From Ailurus styani (Eukaryota > Chordata > Mammalia > Carnivora > Ailuridae), in assembly GCA_002007465.1 (NCBI GenBank), contig LNAC01000162.1:2705832-2769831 (forward strand): 64,000 nt of DNA. Direction: 5' to 3'. Every line of letters starts with the position of its first letter. Position 1 is the first letter of the stretch. A model generated the notes under the pieces. The model was given only the letters and a program-made list of their open reading frames with translations. It was not told the origin of the DNA and searched no databases. The translations under genes were made by a program, and so were the position numbers. Below, one piece after another: positions 25,287 through 35,375 of the stretch.

Positions 25287-25847
25287 AGACCCCGAATAGC
25301 CAAAGGAATGTTGAAAAAAAAAAGCAAAGTTGGCGGCATCACAATTCCAGATTTCAAGCTCTGTTACAAAGCTGTCATCATCAAGACAGTATGGTACTGG
25401 CACAAAAACAGACACATAGACCAGTGGAACAGAATAGAGAACCCAAAAATGGACCCTCAACTCTATGGTCAACTAATCTTCGACAAAGCAGGAAAGAATG
25501 TCCAGTGGGAAAAAGACAGTCTCTTCAACAAATGGTGTTGGGAAAACTGGTCAGCCACATGCAGAANAGACCCCGAATAGCCAAAGGAATGTTGAAAAAA
25601 AAAAGCAAAGTTGGCGGCATCACAATTCCAGATTTCAAGCTCTATTACAAAGCCGTCATCATCAAGACAGTACGGTACTGGCACGAAAACAGACACATAG
25701 ATCAGTGGAACAGAATAAAGAGCCCAGAAATGGACCCTCAACTCTATGGTCAACTAATCTTCGACAAAGCAGGAAAGAATGTCCAGTGGGAAAAAGACAG
25801 TCTCTTCAACAAATGGTGTTGGGAAAACTGGTCAGCCACATGCAGAA
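25287..25847. other. Assembly duplication inside the L1 around a single N
   Basis: The 280-bp block 25287-25566 is repeated as 25568-25847 across one N at 25567. I count eight differences, all transitions. This is an unresolved contig overlap or a mix of two L1 copies rather than a natural tandem repeat. Confidence 0.85.
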
Positions 25848-26253
25848 NNNNNNNNNNNNNNNNNNNNNNNNNNNNNNNNNNNNNNNNNNNNNNNNNNNNN
25901 NNNNNNNNNNNNNNNNNNNNNNNNNNNNNNNNNNNNNNNNNNNNNNNNNNNNNNNNNNNNNNNNNNNNNNNNNNNNNNNNNNNNNNNNNNNNNNNNNNNN
26001 NNNNNNNNNNNNNNNNNNNNNNNNNNNNNNNNNNNNNNNNNNNNNNNNNNNNNNNNNNNNNNNNNNNNNNNNNNNNNNNNNNNNNNNNNNNNNNNNNNNN
26101 NNNNNNNNNNNNNNNNNNNNNNNNNNNNNNNNNNNNNNNNNNNNNNNNNNNNNNNNNNNNNNNNNNNNNNNNNNNNNNNNNNNNNNNNNNNNNNNNNNNN
26201 NNNNNNNNNNNNNNNNNNNNNNNNNNNNNNNNNNNNNNNNNNNNNNNNNNNNN
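25848..26253. other. Assembly gap, 406 N
   Basis: Run of N within the young L1. Sequence unknown; presumably the rest of ORF2 and the start of the 3'UTR. Confidence 0.98.
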
Positions 26254-26649
26254 GAAATAAGTCAATCAGAGAAAGACAATTATCATATGATCTCTCTGAT
26301 ATGAGGAACTTGAGGGGCAGGGTGGGGGGTTGTGGGGGGTAGGGAGGGAAAAATAATGAAACAAGATGGGATGGGGAAGGAGACAAACCATAAGAGACTC
26401 CTAATCTCATAAAACAAACTGAGGGTTACTGGGGGGTGGGAGGGTAGGGATAGGGTGGATGGGTTATGGACATTGGGGAGGGGTTGTGCTTTGGTGAATG
26501 TTGTGAAAGATGTAAGCCTGATGATTCACAGACCTGTACCCCTTGGGCAAAGAATAAAAATAAAATTAAAAAAAAAAATCACTGCCAAGATCAGTGTCAA
26601 GGAGCTTAAGGACCTTACGCCTTGTTTTTTCGTAGCTATGCTTTCAGCT

Positions 26650-27200
26650 CTTACGTACAAGTCTTTAATCAATTCTGGGTTGATTTTTGTATATGATGTT
26701 ATTAGACAGGGATCTAGTTTCATTCTTTTGTATATAACTGTCCCATTTTCCCAACACCATTTATTTTTTATTTTTTTTTTTAAATATTTTGTTTATTTAT
26801 TTGACAGAGAGAGAGATCACAAGTAAGCTGAGAGGCAGGCAGAGAGAGAGGAGGAAGCAGGCTCCCTGCNCTTACGTACAAGTCTTTAATCAATTCTGGG
26901 TTGATTTTTGTATATGATGTTATTAGACAGGGATCTAGTTTCATTCTTTTGTATATAACTGTCCCATTTTCCCAACACCATTTATTGAAGAGACTATTCT
27001 TTCCACTTTTTAGAATTCTTGATTCCTTTTGGAAAATAATTTACCATATATGTAGTTTAGTTCTGGACTTTCTATTCTGTTCTATTGNCACCATTTATTG
27101 AAGAGACTATTCTTTCCACTTTTTAGAATTCTTTATTCCTTTTGGAAAATAATTTACCATATATGTAGTTTAGTTCTGGACTTTCTATTCTGTTCTATTG
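26650..27200. other. Two alleles placed in tandem: SINE-bearing and SINE-free
   Basis: 26650-26764 is old-L1 sequence that runs into a SINE cut off by N at 26870. 26871-27087 repeats the same sequence without the SINE. After a second N at 27088, the block 26976-27087 is repeated as 27089-27200, starting exactly at the insertion point (CACCATTTATT). The order left half of SINE allele, empty allele, right half of SINE allele fits a heterozygous insertion. Confidence 0.82.
26765..26869 (-). mobile_element. Can-SINE, antisense, partial (cut by assembly gap)
   Basis: T-rich tail, TATTTATTTGACAGAGAGAG and GGAAGCAGGCTCCCTGC, then an N. The tRNA-derived head is missing from the assembly. The SINE-free copy of the same locus is at about 26976-26990. 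Confidence 0.9.
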
Positions 27201-27977
27201 ATCTATTTGAGTATTTTAATGCCAATACCCTAATACAGCTTTATAATATAGTTTGAAATCAGGAAGTGTGATGCCTCCTGATTTGTTAAGATTGGTTTAG
27301 ATTTTTGGCATCTTTTGTGATTCAATACAAATCTTAGGATTGCATTTTCTATTTCTGCAAAAAAATGACATTAGGAATTTTATAGAGATTGCATTTAATT
27401 TGTAGATCACTTTGGGTAATATGAACATTTTAACAATATCAATTCTTCCAATCCATTAAATTTTTCCAATTTGTTTGTCTAAAAATTCTTTGATCAAGGT
27501 CTTACATTTTCAATGTATAGATAGGTCTTTTACTTCCTCGGCTAAATTTATTCCTAAGAATTTTATTCTATTTAATGCTATTGTAAACGGGATTTTTTTT
27601 CTTAATTTCTCTTTCTGACAGTTCATTATTTTTGTATAGAAATGGAACTGGTTTCTGTATATTTATTTTGTATCCTGTAAAATTTATTGAAATTGTTTAT
27701 TAGTTCTAACAGTATTTTGGTGAAGTCTTTAGAATTTTTTTAATATATAATATCATATCCTCTGCAAATAGAGAAATTTTACTTCTTCCTTTCTGATTTG
27801 GATGCCTTTTTTTGTTTCTTTTTCCCACCAAAGTAATCCCAGGACAGATCATACGTTGAGCCACAAAACAAATCTTAAAAATTTTAGAAGATTTAAATCA
27901 AATTAAGCATTTTTCTGACTTCAGTGGTATCAAACCAGAAATTGATCACAAGAGGAAAGCTGAAAATCTTTGAAAAA

Positions 27978-28190
27978 GGCGGGGGGCACTCAGTTGATTA
28001 TGCATCTGACGCTTGATTTCTGTTTGGGTCATGATCTCAGGGTCCTGAGATCAAGGACCACATTGAGCTCCACAATCAGTGGGGAGTCTGCTTGAGGATT
28101 GTCTTGCTTTCTCTCTTCCCTGGCCTTTCCCCTCACTCGTATTCTCTCCCTCTCAAATAAATAAATCTTAACAACAACAACAACTACAAC
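27978..28190 (+). mobile_element. Can-SINE, sense, old and diverged
   Basis: Weak head (GGGGGGCACTCAGTTGATTA), then GTCATGATCTCAGGGTCCTG, a CT-rich part and CTCAAATAAATAAATCTTAA with an ACA-rich tail. ORF2 text continues on both sides. The target duplication is too decayed to fix. Confidence 0.85.
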
Positions 28191-28532
28191 AAAACTGGAA
28201 AATTCAACCTCAACTGGAGGTTAAACAACATGTTCCTGAACAACCAATGGGTCAAAGAAGAAATCAAAAGAGAAAACAAAAAGACATTTTGAGACACATG
28301 AAAACGGAAAGACTATACACCAAACTTATGGAATGCATTAAAAGGAGTTCTGCATGTGAATTTCTTAGATAAACACCTATAAGAAAAACATCTATAAGAA
28401 AAAAAAAACTCTCAAACAACTTAACTTTACACCTCAAGCCACTAGAAAAAGAAGAAAAAATTAAACCCCAAATTAGCAGAAGGAAGAAAGTAACAAAGAT
28501 CAGAGTTGAAATATAGAAAAGATCAATAAAAC

Positions 28533-28846
28533 TAAAAGCTGTTTTTTTGAAACTATAGACAGACTACACAAACCATTAGCTAGAATTACCAGGTAAAAAA
28601 AAACAGGGAAAAATCAAATAAATAAAATTATAAATGAAAGAAAAGACAGGGCGCCTGGGTGGCTCAGTGGGTTAAAGCCTCTGCTTTCGGCTCAGGTCAT
28701 GATCTCAGGGTCCTGGGATCGAGGCCCACNTAAAAGCTGTTTTTTTGAAACTATACACAGACTACACAAACCATTAGCTAGAATTACCAGGAAAAAAAAA
28801 ACAGGGAAGACTCAAATAAATAAAATTATAAATGAAAGAAAAGACA
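28533..28846. other. Two alleles placed in tandem across N at 28730
   Basis: 28533-28648 (old L1 ORF2) leads into a SINE that stops at the N. 28731-28846 repeats those 116 bp with about four substitutions and continues without the SINE into ORF2. This is the same pattern as at 26650-27200. Confidence 0.8.
28649..28729 (+). mobile_element. Can-SINE, sense, partial (cut by assembly gap)
   Basis: First 81 bp of a near-consensus SINE head (GGCGCCTGGGTGGCTCAGTG to GATCGAGGCCCAC), then N. The same locus appears without it just downstream. Confidence 0.92.
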
Positions 28847-29146
28847 TAGCAACTAATACTACAGAAATACAAAGGATCTTGAGACTACTATAAACAATTA
28901 TATGCCAACAAACTGGACAACCTAGAAGAAATGGATACATTTCTAAAAACATACAACCTACCAAGACTGAATCATGAAGAAATAGGAAATCTGAACAGAT
29001 CAACTACAAGTAAGGAGCTTGTGTCAGTAACAGAACTTCCCAACAAAGTCCAGGAACAGTAAAACTAGTTAATTACCAGAAATTTAAAGAAGAATTGATA
29101 CCATTCCTTCTCAAATTGTTCTAATAAAAGAAAGAACACTCATTTT

Positions 29147-29257
29147 TTAAAGATTTTATTTTTTAATGCATCTCTACACCCAGTGTGGGGCTCAAACTCT
29201 TAACCCTGAAATCAAGAGTTACATGCTCCATTAACTGAGGCAGTCAGGCACTCCAAA
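29147..29257 (-). mobile_element. Short antisense Can-SINE, old
   Basis: TTTTAAAGATTTTATTTTTT, then CCAGTGTGGGGCTCAAAC and TAACTGAGGCAGTCAGGCAC form a decayed, internally deleted antisense SINE. Likely duplication CACTCATTTT at 29137-29146 and 29262-29271. Confidence 0.8.
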
Positions 29258-29939
29258 ACTTCACTCATTTTAGAAGGCCAGCATTATCTTGATACCAAGC
29301 CAGAAAAAGACATTACAGAAAAAAGAAAATTACAGACCAATATTCCTGATGAACATAAATGAAAATTTTTTCTACAAAATATTAACAAACTGAATTCAGC
29401 AATACATTAAAAAGGTCATATATCATGATTAAGTGAGGTTTATTCCAGGGATGCAAGGATGGTTCGACATCCACAAATCAATCAATGTGATACACCACAT
29501 CAAGAAAATGAAGTTTAAAAATTATGTGATCATCTCAATAGATGCAGAAAAACATCTGACAAAGTTCAACATACGTTTACGATAAAAAATCTCAAACTGA
29601 GCAGAGGGGGAAAACGCTTAATATAATAAAGACAATATATGATGTGCCCATAGCTAACATTACACTCAGTGGTATATGCTGAAAGCTTTTGCTCTAATAT
29701 CAGGAAAAAGACAGGATGCCAACTCTTGCCACCTTCATTCATTTTTGGCTATTGCAACTGTTCCAACACCTGGCAGTTTATACCTAACTCTTCCAGCTCA
29801 GTTGAACTCCAGACAAATATGTTAATAATATAGAATATATAATGTAATGTATACTAATATGTCAGATATGTTACAGCATATATACCAATACCTAATACAT
29901 AAAAATCTCTCTTACTACAGATTACATTAATATTTCAAT

Positions 29940-30540
29940 ATCCAATTTTTGACCTTATCTCTGTTTTCTCTCTTACACATTAGTTTTAATAACTTTTTGG
30001 ATAATAACCTATTTGAAAATTTCATCCATTTCTGTCCTAATTTTGTTATTCCTGACTTCTAAAGATGAATAGTAATTGATTTCCAGCATTTTTTTCTTGA
30101 TATACTTAACTTTAATGCTATAAATTTCCTTCCCTGATGACTTTAGCTGCATTTTGCACTTATTGTTTTATTTTTATTATCACCCAATTGAATGTTTTCT
30201 ATTTATATTAAGAATTTTTTTCTCTGATTCATGGGTTACATCAAATGTTACTGCTACCTCCAAATATTTGAACTGAATATTTGATTCTTCCAATTTCTAA
30301 TGTATTTTTAGCTATGTTGTTATTTTACATAAAATTAGGATAATATATATTTTTGATGGGTTGACTAATTACTTGATAATATAAATATTACATCACTCTG
30401 CTATTTTAATCCCAATTCCTATAAAATAGTAGTCATTCAATACAGTTTAATTTATTTGATAAAACTTTAGATATCCTTTGTTATCCATTATTATGTCATG
30501 TGTGCCATATTCTGTCCAATACCAGACAGTAAGCTTTACG
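29940..30540 (-). mobile_element. Old L1 fragment, antisense
   Basis: TAAATTTCCTTCCCTGATGA and the following text parallel 50290-50470, which is antisense L1 ORF2. Strongly decayed; ends approximate. Confidence 0.6.
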
Positions 30541-31149
30541 GAAGATAGTTTGGGGGTATATATTTCAAATATTTATTTGTGTATTTATTTATTTATATAT
30601 CATCAAATATTTAAATATTTATCTGAAAAGGGACTTTGACTAAATCCACTGTTTGAAAATAATGACTTAAATTTCTATAAATGGTAGTATGCTTAGGTAA
30701 ATTAAATTTAACTTACAAATTTTAACTCCTAACAAAAAAAAAACTCTCTAAAAATATAAAAACTTCCTTGGGTTTCTGATCATCTGGATATGAACTAAGG
30801 AAAGCTATTATATTTTAATTCAAATATGATTGCTTTATTATTTCTTAAGTATCCTGTCATATTTCAATATCTGCTAAAGAGATATTAAATGAAACAGAGG
30901 AATTAAAGGAGACAAGAAAGAAAATGAGATAGTTGTCATTTATTGTAGAGCTCAGATATTTCACAAATGGGCCAACTGAAAGGTTGGGATAGTTTAGATA
31001 ACCATCATGAATTCCTGCTGTAATCTTTCAGATATTCATAGGACAGTAAATATGCTTAATTTTTTTCTACCTATTTCCAGTTTAAACATAGAGAATAATT
31101 TATAATGCCAATTAACTCAGTGATAATTTCACTTAATATTTCCTGGAAA
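30541..31149. other. No recognised feature
   Basis: Very A+T-rich sequence (TATTTAT runs near 30570-30620). Nothing supported. Confidence 0.45.
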
Positions 31150-31330
31150 ATGACAGAATGTGGAAATACGAGCACTGGTTTTTATATCCATAAGAACAAT
31201 AAGTTAAATAGCATGTTAATATCTCTGGACCTTAGTTTTAGAGACTGCTACCATTTTATGCCTTTTTTTCCAGTGAGGATAATCAAGATTGAAGATTGAA
31301 AAGACTTGCCCAAAGTGACCCAGTCAGATA
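31150..31330 (+). mobile_element. Probable MIR, sense
   Basis: Order of CTCTGGACCTTAGTTTTAGA, CAGTGAGGATAATCAAGATT and GACTTGCCCAAAGTGACCCA fits the core and 3' half of a MIR. Diverged. Confidence 0.6.
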
Positions 31331-32780
31331 ATAAGGAAAACTACCAAACAGAAGAGCATTTTCATATGTCATTCAATTTTGTAAAGGTATATGTGAGAAA
31401 TCTTTATAATTGTAATTCTAAACTCAGTAATGTAAGAATGTTGTGCAAAAGAGCTATATTATTCTTGTGTATCTAAATAAGGTAATTATATAGTGGAACT
31501 ATAGTCAAGAGTATATAGCAAAGAACAGAAGGATAAATCAAGTTCATTTTCAAATGACTTGAATAAAGGGAACAAACTCACACAACGGGTATTAGGTGTT
31601 TAATGACAAAGTGGTTTCATTTTTGGCTAATGCTGAGACTTCTTCAAGCTTCCTACAAAATATTGTTAAAGACTCAGAAATAGGTAAGAACTGAAAACTT
31701 ATAAAAAGAGATTTAAAAAGCTACTTTTGTCAATAATTTAGAGTTTATTTCATTTTACTTTTATTTTTATACAAGGTATGAATATTTATTTGAAAAGCAC
31801 AAGTCTCAGAATGGGACAATGATTAATGGGTGTATATATTCACATATAGGTACTTTCCATTAGCACAATGCATCTTGAATTTCAGGTAATGTACTAACAT
31901 ATGGTGAATTAAAGTCATGGAAAATTTTAGTGGTATTATAACTTGGGAGAATCTAGTTTTACCTATACTTCATTTATTGAGATTGTCAGGGAAGTATCAA
32001 TGAAAATAGAAAATGCTTTCCAAATTCCCTATCAGTGAACAGCCATATCATGAAACGTGAATATTATCCTTATTCTTTTCTCCTTTATCCCCTGCACACA
32101 CACATAATACATATATAAAGTGGCAAGTACTAACAATTCTATATTATAAATAGTTTTTAAATTAATCTGGCCCTTCATCAATTCTGAACTGAATTATGCT
32201 CACCTTCTAACTGATCACCCTTCTCCAGTACTGTCGATCTGCAATCAGAGTAATTTGCATAAAACATTAATATGGTTATATTACTCCATTACTTAACCAA
32301 GTCTTAAAATGAATTCTAGTATCTTTAATTTATCTTACTATTCGGCCTACTTGTTCTATCTTCCTCTACTATGACATTTGTCCTCCCATATTCCCACTGA
32401 ATGACTTCTCTCAGGTTATTAGGTCATTTGTTTAAAATTATTTATTGACCATCTTCTTTGTAGTTGGCATCATGCAAAAGCTGGAAAGAAAGTATGAGAT
32501 ATATTTAAATAAGCAAAGTTTTCTTTCTCCTCTGGATCTTCATATTCATAATCCATCTGGACAGACGGGAAATAGTAATAGTAACCTTCCATTCTGTATA
32601 TTATAAAATATATCCAGCGAATATTAGTAGTTGAAACTTCAGGTAATGCAAATAGAAATACTAAAATGATATTAGCTACAAAGATAAGCTCAGACACAAA
32701 AGGTATAGTGCTGATGAAAGAATTAGACATTTTTTTTTATTACTCAGTGAGAAAAAAGAGTGTTAAGATGTTTTATCATA
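31331..32780. other. Mostly unrecognised; possible L2 trace
   Basis: A+T-rich sequence. TTATTGACCATCTTCTTTGT near 32441 followed by GGCATCATGCAAAAGCTGG resembles an L2 3' end, but weakly. The 86-codon minus frame at 32470-32730 has no recognisable domain. Confidence 0.35.
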
Positions 32781-32792
32781 AAAACATCTTAG

Positions 32793-32990
32793 GGGGTGCC
32801 TATGGGCTCAGATGGTTAAGTAACTGCCTTCAGCTCAGGTGATGATCTCCAGGTCCTGGGATTGAGCCCTAAGTCAAGCTCCTGGCTCAGTGGGGAGTCT
32901 GCTTCTCCCTCTTCTTCCCTCTCTCCCCTGCTTATACTCTCTCTCTTTTTGTATCTCTCTGTCTCAAATGAATAAATAAAATCTTTTCAA
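32793..32990 (+). mobile_element. Can-SINE, sense, older copy
   Basis: Diverged head (GGTGCCTATGGGCTCAGATG), CTTATACTCTCTCTC and AATGAATAAATAAAATCTTT. Imperfect flanking repeat AAAACATCTTAG near 32781 and AAAAATCCTAGG near 32990. Confidence 0.9.
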
Positions 32991-33000
32991 AAAATCCTAG

Positions 33001-33534
33001 GAAATGGTTTAATAATTAAATATGTGAGAAATGTGGGCTCAAAAAACTTGATGCAGAAAATATAAGTAAAGGAGAATGAACAGCAGAATGAATTGGAAAG
33101 GGGTGCGAATGACATCAGAAATAATTTCAAGAAATATAACAAATCTCATAGGAGAATTAAAATTTGTAATTCTGTGAGAGAGATCAGAATTGGCAATGCA
33201 AGATAAATTTAACAATGGTCCTAATTAGAAATATTCCAGTGGTAAAGAATACACAAAATACTTTGCTCCTAGGTAAATAAATGGGAAAGTAAGAAGACTA
33301 TGAGTGTCTTTTTTTAAATAGTAAAAATAATGTAGAAATATTATACAATGTATGAATAATGAAATATAAACCATGTTATTTAAAAAATTAATAAAACTAT
33401 CTGTTTATAAACTCTAAACTGTAATAAAGCATTGAGAAGTGAGGAGAAACATGGGAAAGAGCATTAAATTTTAACCAAAAAATCATATTTTTGCATATAT
33501 TATTTAAGAGTAATTAATAAAATAAATAGTAAAG
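33001..33534. other. No recognised feature
   Basis: A+T-rich; nothing supported. Confidence 0.45.
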
Positions 33535-33552
33535 TGAGTGGAGAACATTAAA

Positions 33553-33752
33553 GATTTTTATTTATAATAAACAGAGAGAGAGAAATCACAAGTAGGCAGA
33601 GAGGCAGGCAGAGAGAGAGGGGGAAACAGGCTCTCCACCAAGCAGGCTCTCCACCGAGCAGAGAGCCCGATGCAGGGCTCCATCCCAGGACCCTGAGATC
33701 ATGACCTGAGCCGAAGGCAGAGGCTTTAATCCACTGAGCCACCCAGGCGCCC
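33553..33752 (-). mobile_element. Can-SINE, antisense
   Basis: Antisense SINE with a duplicated GCAGGCTCTCCACC-type segment (about 33626-33660). Duplication TGAGTGGAGAACATTAAA at 33535-33552 and 33753-33770; the last AAA may belong to the tail or target. Confidence 0.95.
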
Positions 33753-33782
33753 TGAGTGGAGAACATTAAAAAAGGCATAACA

Positions 33783-33969
33783 GGGCGCCTGGGTGGCTCA
33801 GTGGGTTAAAGCCTCTGCCTTCGGCTCAGGTCATGATCTCAGGGTCCTGGGATCGAGGCCTGCATTGGGCTCCCAGCTCGGCAGGGAGCCTGCTTCCTCC
33901 TCTCTCTCTGCCTGCCTGTCTGCCTACTTGTGATCTCACTCTCTGTCAAGTAAATAAAAATAATCTTTT
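33783..33969 (+). mobile_element. Can-SINE, sense
   Basis: Near-consensus SINE. Duplication AAAAAGGCATAACA at 33769-33782 and 33970-33983. It sits head-to-head with the previous SINE at the same AT-rich target. Confidence 0.96.
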
Positions 33970-33983
33970 AAAAAGGCATAACA

Positions 33984-35194
33984 AAATGCATACAGCAAAA
34001 GGAAGACTAAAGGAAGAAAGTATAAAGGAGATGAGAGAATCAAAACCAAATATCCCTCATGACAATAAATGTAAATGGTTTAGACTTCCATATTAAAAGC
34101 AAATGACACTTAGAATTGTGTATGTAAGAGTATGTGTTTATGTAACTATATCCTACTAACCAAAAGCATAAAATGTTCTAATGTTATTTATAGCTAGATT
34201 TTCCATCAATATTCCTTGGAACTTTGTAAGATATAATTTTATTTTTCCATGGTAAAAGTGAATCTATTGGCAGAATGTGTAATACACTGTTTCTTTGGGG
34301 GGAGGAAAGACTAAACTGCAGAAACTCATCTAACTCAGCATTCAAAAACATTTTTTTAATTATAAGAAACCTATAATTATTTTTCATTTTAAATCCTTAT
34401 GGTACTACTCTAACTATTTTGAGAATTTTTGGAAGGTAGAACAACATACCCAACAAAAAGTACAGAAAAAAATTAAGGAGTTAAATTTGCTTTCTAAATC
34501 AATTTCAGGTAAATTAAATAATAGTGAAATATTAAGGAGAAAAATTACAATGAAAACTCTAATTTCCAATGTTACCTCCTGGTGGAAGCAAATATATAAC
34601 TGTACCATGGATTCGATTAAAATGTATAGCAATCAAATCAGCTTGGAGTAATAAAATAATAAAGTTTTAACATCTGGTATAAAAAATGAGCCCCTCCTGG
34701 CAACATTCTCAGAGAATTAGGAAGCATAACTTAAAGTGACATTTGCTTGGATATCAAATGCCCAAGGCCTCAGATAATGCCAGTGTTCTGTCAATGTCTG
34801 CAACCCAAATATCTATGCTTTTAAATACTTGGCAGAGCAGTTCACTCTTCTACAAAATTGCTCTGTACCAAATTGTAAAATCTTCTCATAGGTGGATAGG
34901 GCGAAATTCATTTCCAGCTAAACAAACTTTTCATTTATAACAACTGGATTATGAAAATAAAAGNAAAAAAAAAGAAAAAAATAACAACTGGATTATGAAA
35001 ATAAAAGCAAAGAATATATCTCTTTAAATTCCTAAAAAAGATAAACCTATGAACATTAAAGGATTGCACATTTCAGACTATATGGTACATATACAAATGT
35101 TTGTATAAAATGAAATATAGTAGAGAAGAATTAATTGGCTTAGAGAAATGGAAAATGTGGGAAAGTGTGTTTCTTGTTCAAGTTTTTATCACTA
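33984..35194. other. Unrecognised sequence with one single-N gap
   Basis: A+T-rich; no gene seen. It contains the assembly join at 34964, described separately. Confidence 0.45.
34937..35007. other. Duplicated 27-bp flank around N and an A-rich tail
   Basis: A 27-bp block at 34937-34963 recurs at 34981-35007. Between them are an N at 34964 and 16 nt of A-rich sequence with one G. This looks like the poly-A tail and 3' duplication of an insertion whose body is absent from the assembly. Confidence 0.65.
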
Positions 35195-35375
35195 CCTTGA
35201 TAAAATATCTCATTTACTCATCACAAAATATCTGTGAAGTACATATCATTATGCCTATTTGACTGTCAAAACATTTTTCAGAGTTGTTAAGTAATCTGCT
35301 CCATTTCAGACAATAAGCAGATGACGAAGCATGACTGGAAGTAAGTTCTGACTGATTGCAAGAGCTGTCTTTGTG
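35195..35375 (+). mobile_element. Probable MIR 3' half, sense
   Basis: CTCATTTACTCATCACAAAA, CATATCATTATGCCTATTTG, GAGTTGTTAAGTAATCTGCT and AGCAGATGACGAAGCATGAC follow the MIR core and 3' order. Confidence 0.7.

Larger units (their letters stand above)
24651..26571 (+). mobile_element. Young L1, 5'-truncated, sense (ORF2 RT domain to 3'UTR)
   Basis: 5'-truncated LINE-1 that begins inside ORF2. The reading frame stays open to the assembly break. It carries the RT motif [13 protein letters not shown] and the catalytic FADD motif (24828-24839), then the ORF2 C-terminal region to 25566. A duplicated segment and a 406-base N run replace part of ORF2. The G-rich 3'UTR resumes at 26254, and AAAGAATAAAAATAAAATT plus poly-A end it. 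A perfect 17-bp duplication AAAAAAATCACTGCCAA at 24634-24650 and 26572-26588 shows a recent insertion. Lacking ORF1 and the endonuclease, it cannot move by itself. Confidence 0.95.
23163..27830 (-). mobile_element. Old L1, antisense: 3'UTR and ORF2 3' part (interrupted)
   Basis: Antisense L1 text starts at the T-rich 3' end (about 23163) and runs through the 3'UTR and ORF2 3' part. It reaches the complement of the RT active-site region at about 27755-27815 (TCCTCTGCAAATAGAGAAAT). It resumes exactly across the younger L1 insertion: TTTGGTGTCAAATCG before, GATCAGTGTCAAGGAGC after. It is interrupted by a SINE at 24180, the young L1 at 24651-26571 and a partial SINE at 26765, and it is broken by assembly gaps. 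Its inverted 5' part appears to be 27833-29740. Confidence 0.8.
27833..29740 (+). mobile_element. Old L1 ORF2 fragment, sense (inverted 5' part)
   Basis: Sense ORF2 from the end of the endonuclease region (AGGACAGATCATACGTTGAG; GTTCCTGAACAACCAATGGG) to just before the RT active site (ACAGGATGCCAACTCTTGCC at about 29711). The neighbouring antisense L1 starts close to where this piece stops in L1 coordinates, so the two look like one element with an inverted 5' part. Frames are broken. SINEs interrupt it at 27978, 28649 and 29147. Confidence 0.78.

Noticed and set aside
24594..25580. Long open frame with reverse-transcriptase motifs
   Set aside because: It is the ORF2 part of a 5'-truncated L1 (motif FADD at 24828-24839), not a host gene; its first residues are read from flanking antisense L1.
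25274..26410. Several frames of 171-328 codons across the N run
   Set aside because: N codons carry no stops, so their length is an artefact of the gap and of the duplicated L1 segment.
26650..27200. Natural tandem duplication of L1 sequence
   Set aside because: The joins fall exactly at single N characters and at the SINE target site, which fits unmerged alleles better than a biological duplication.
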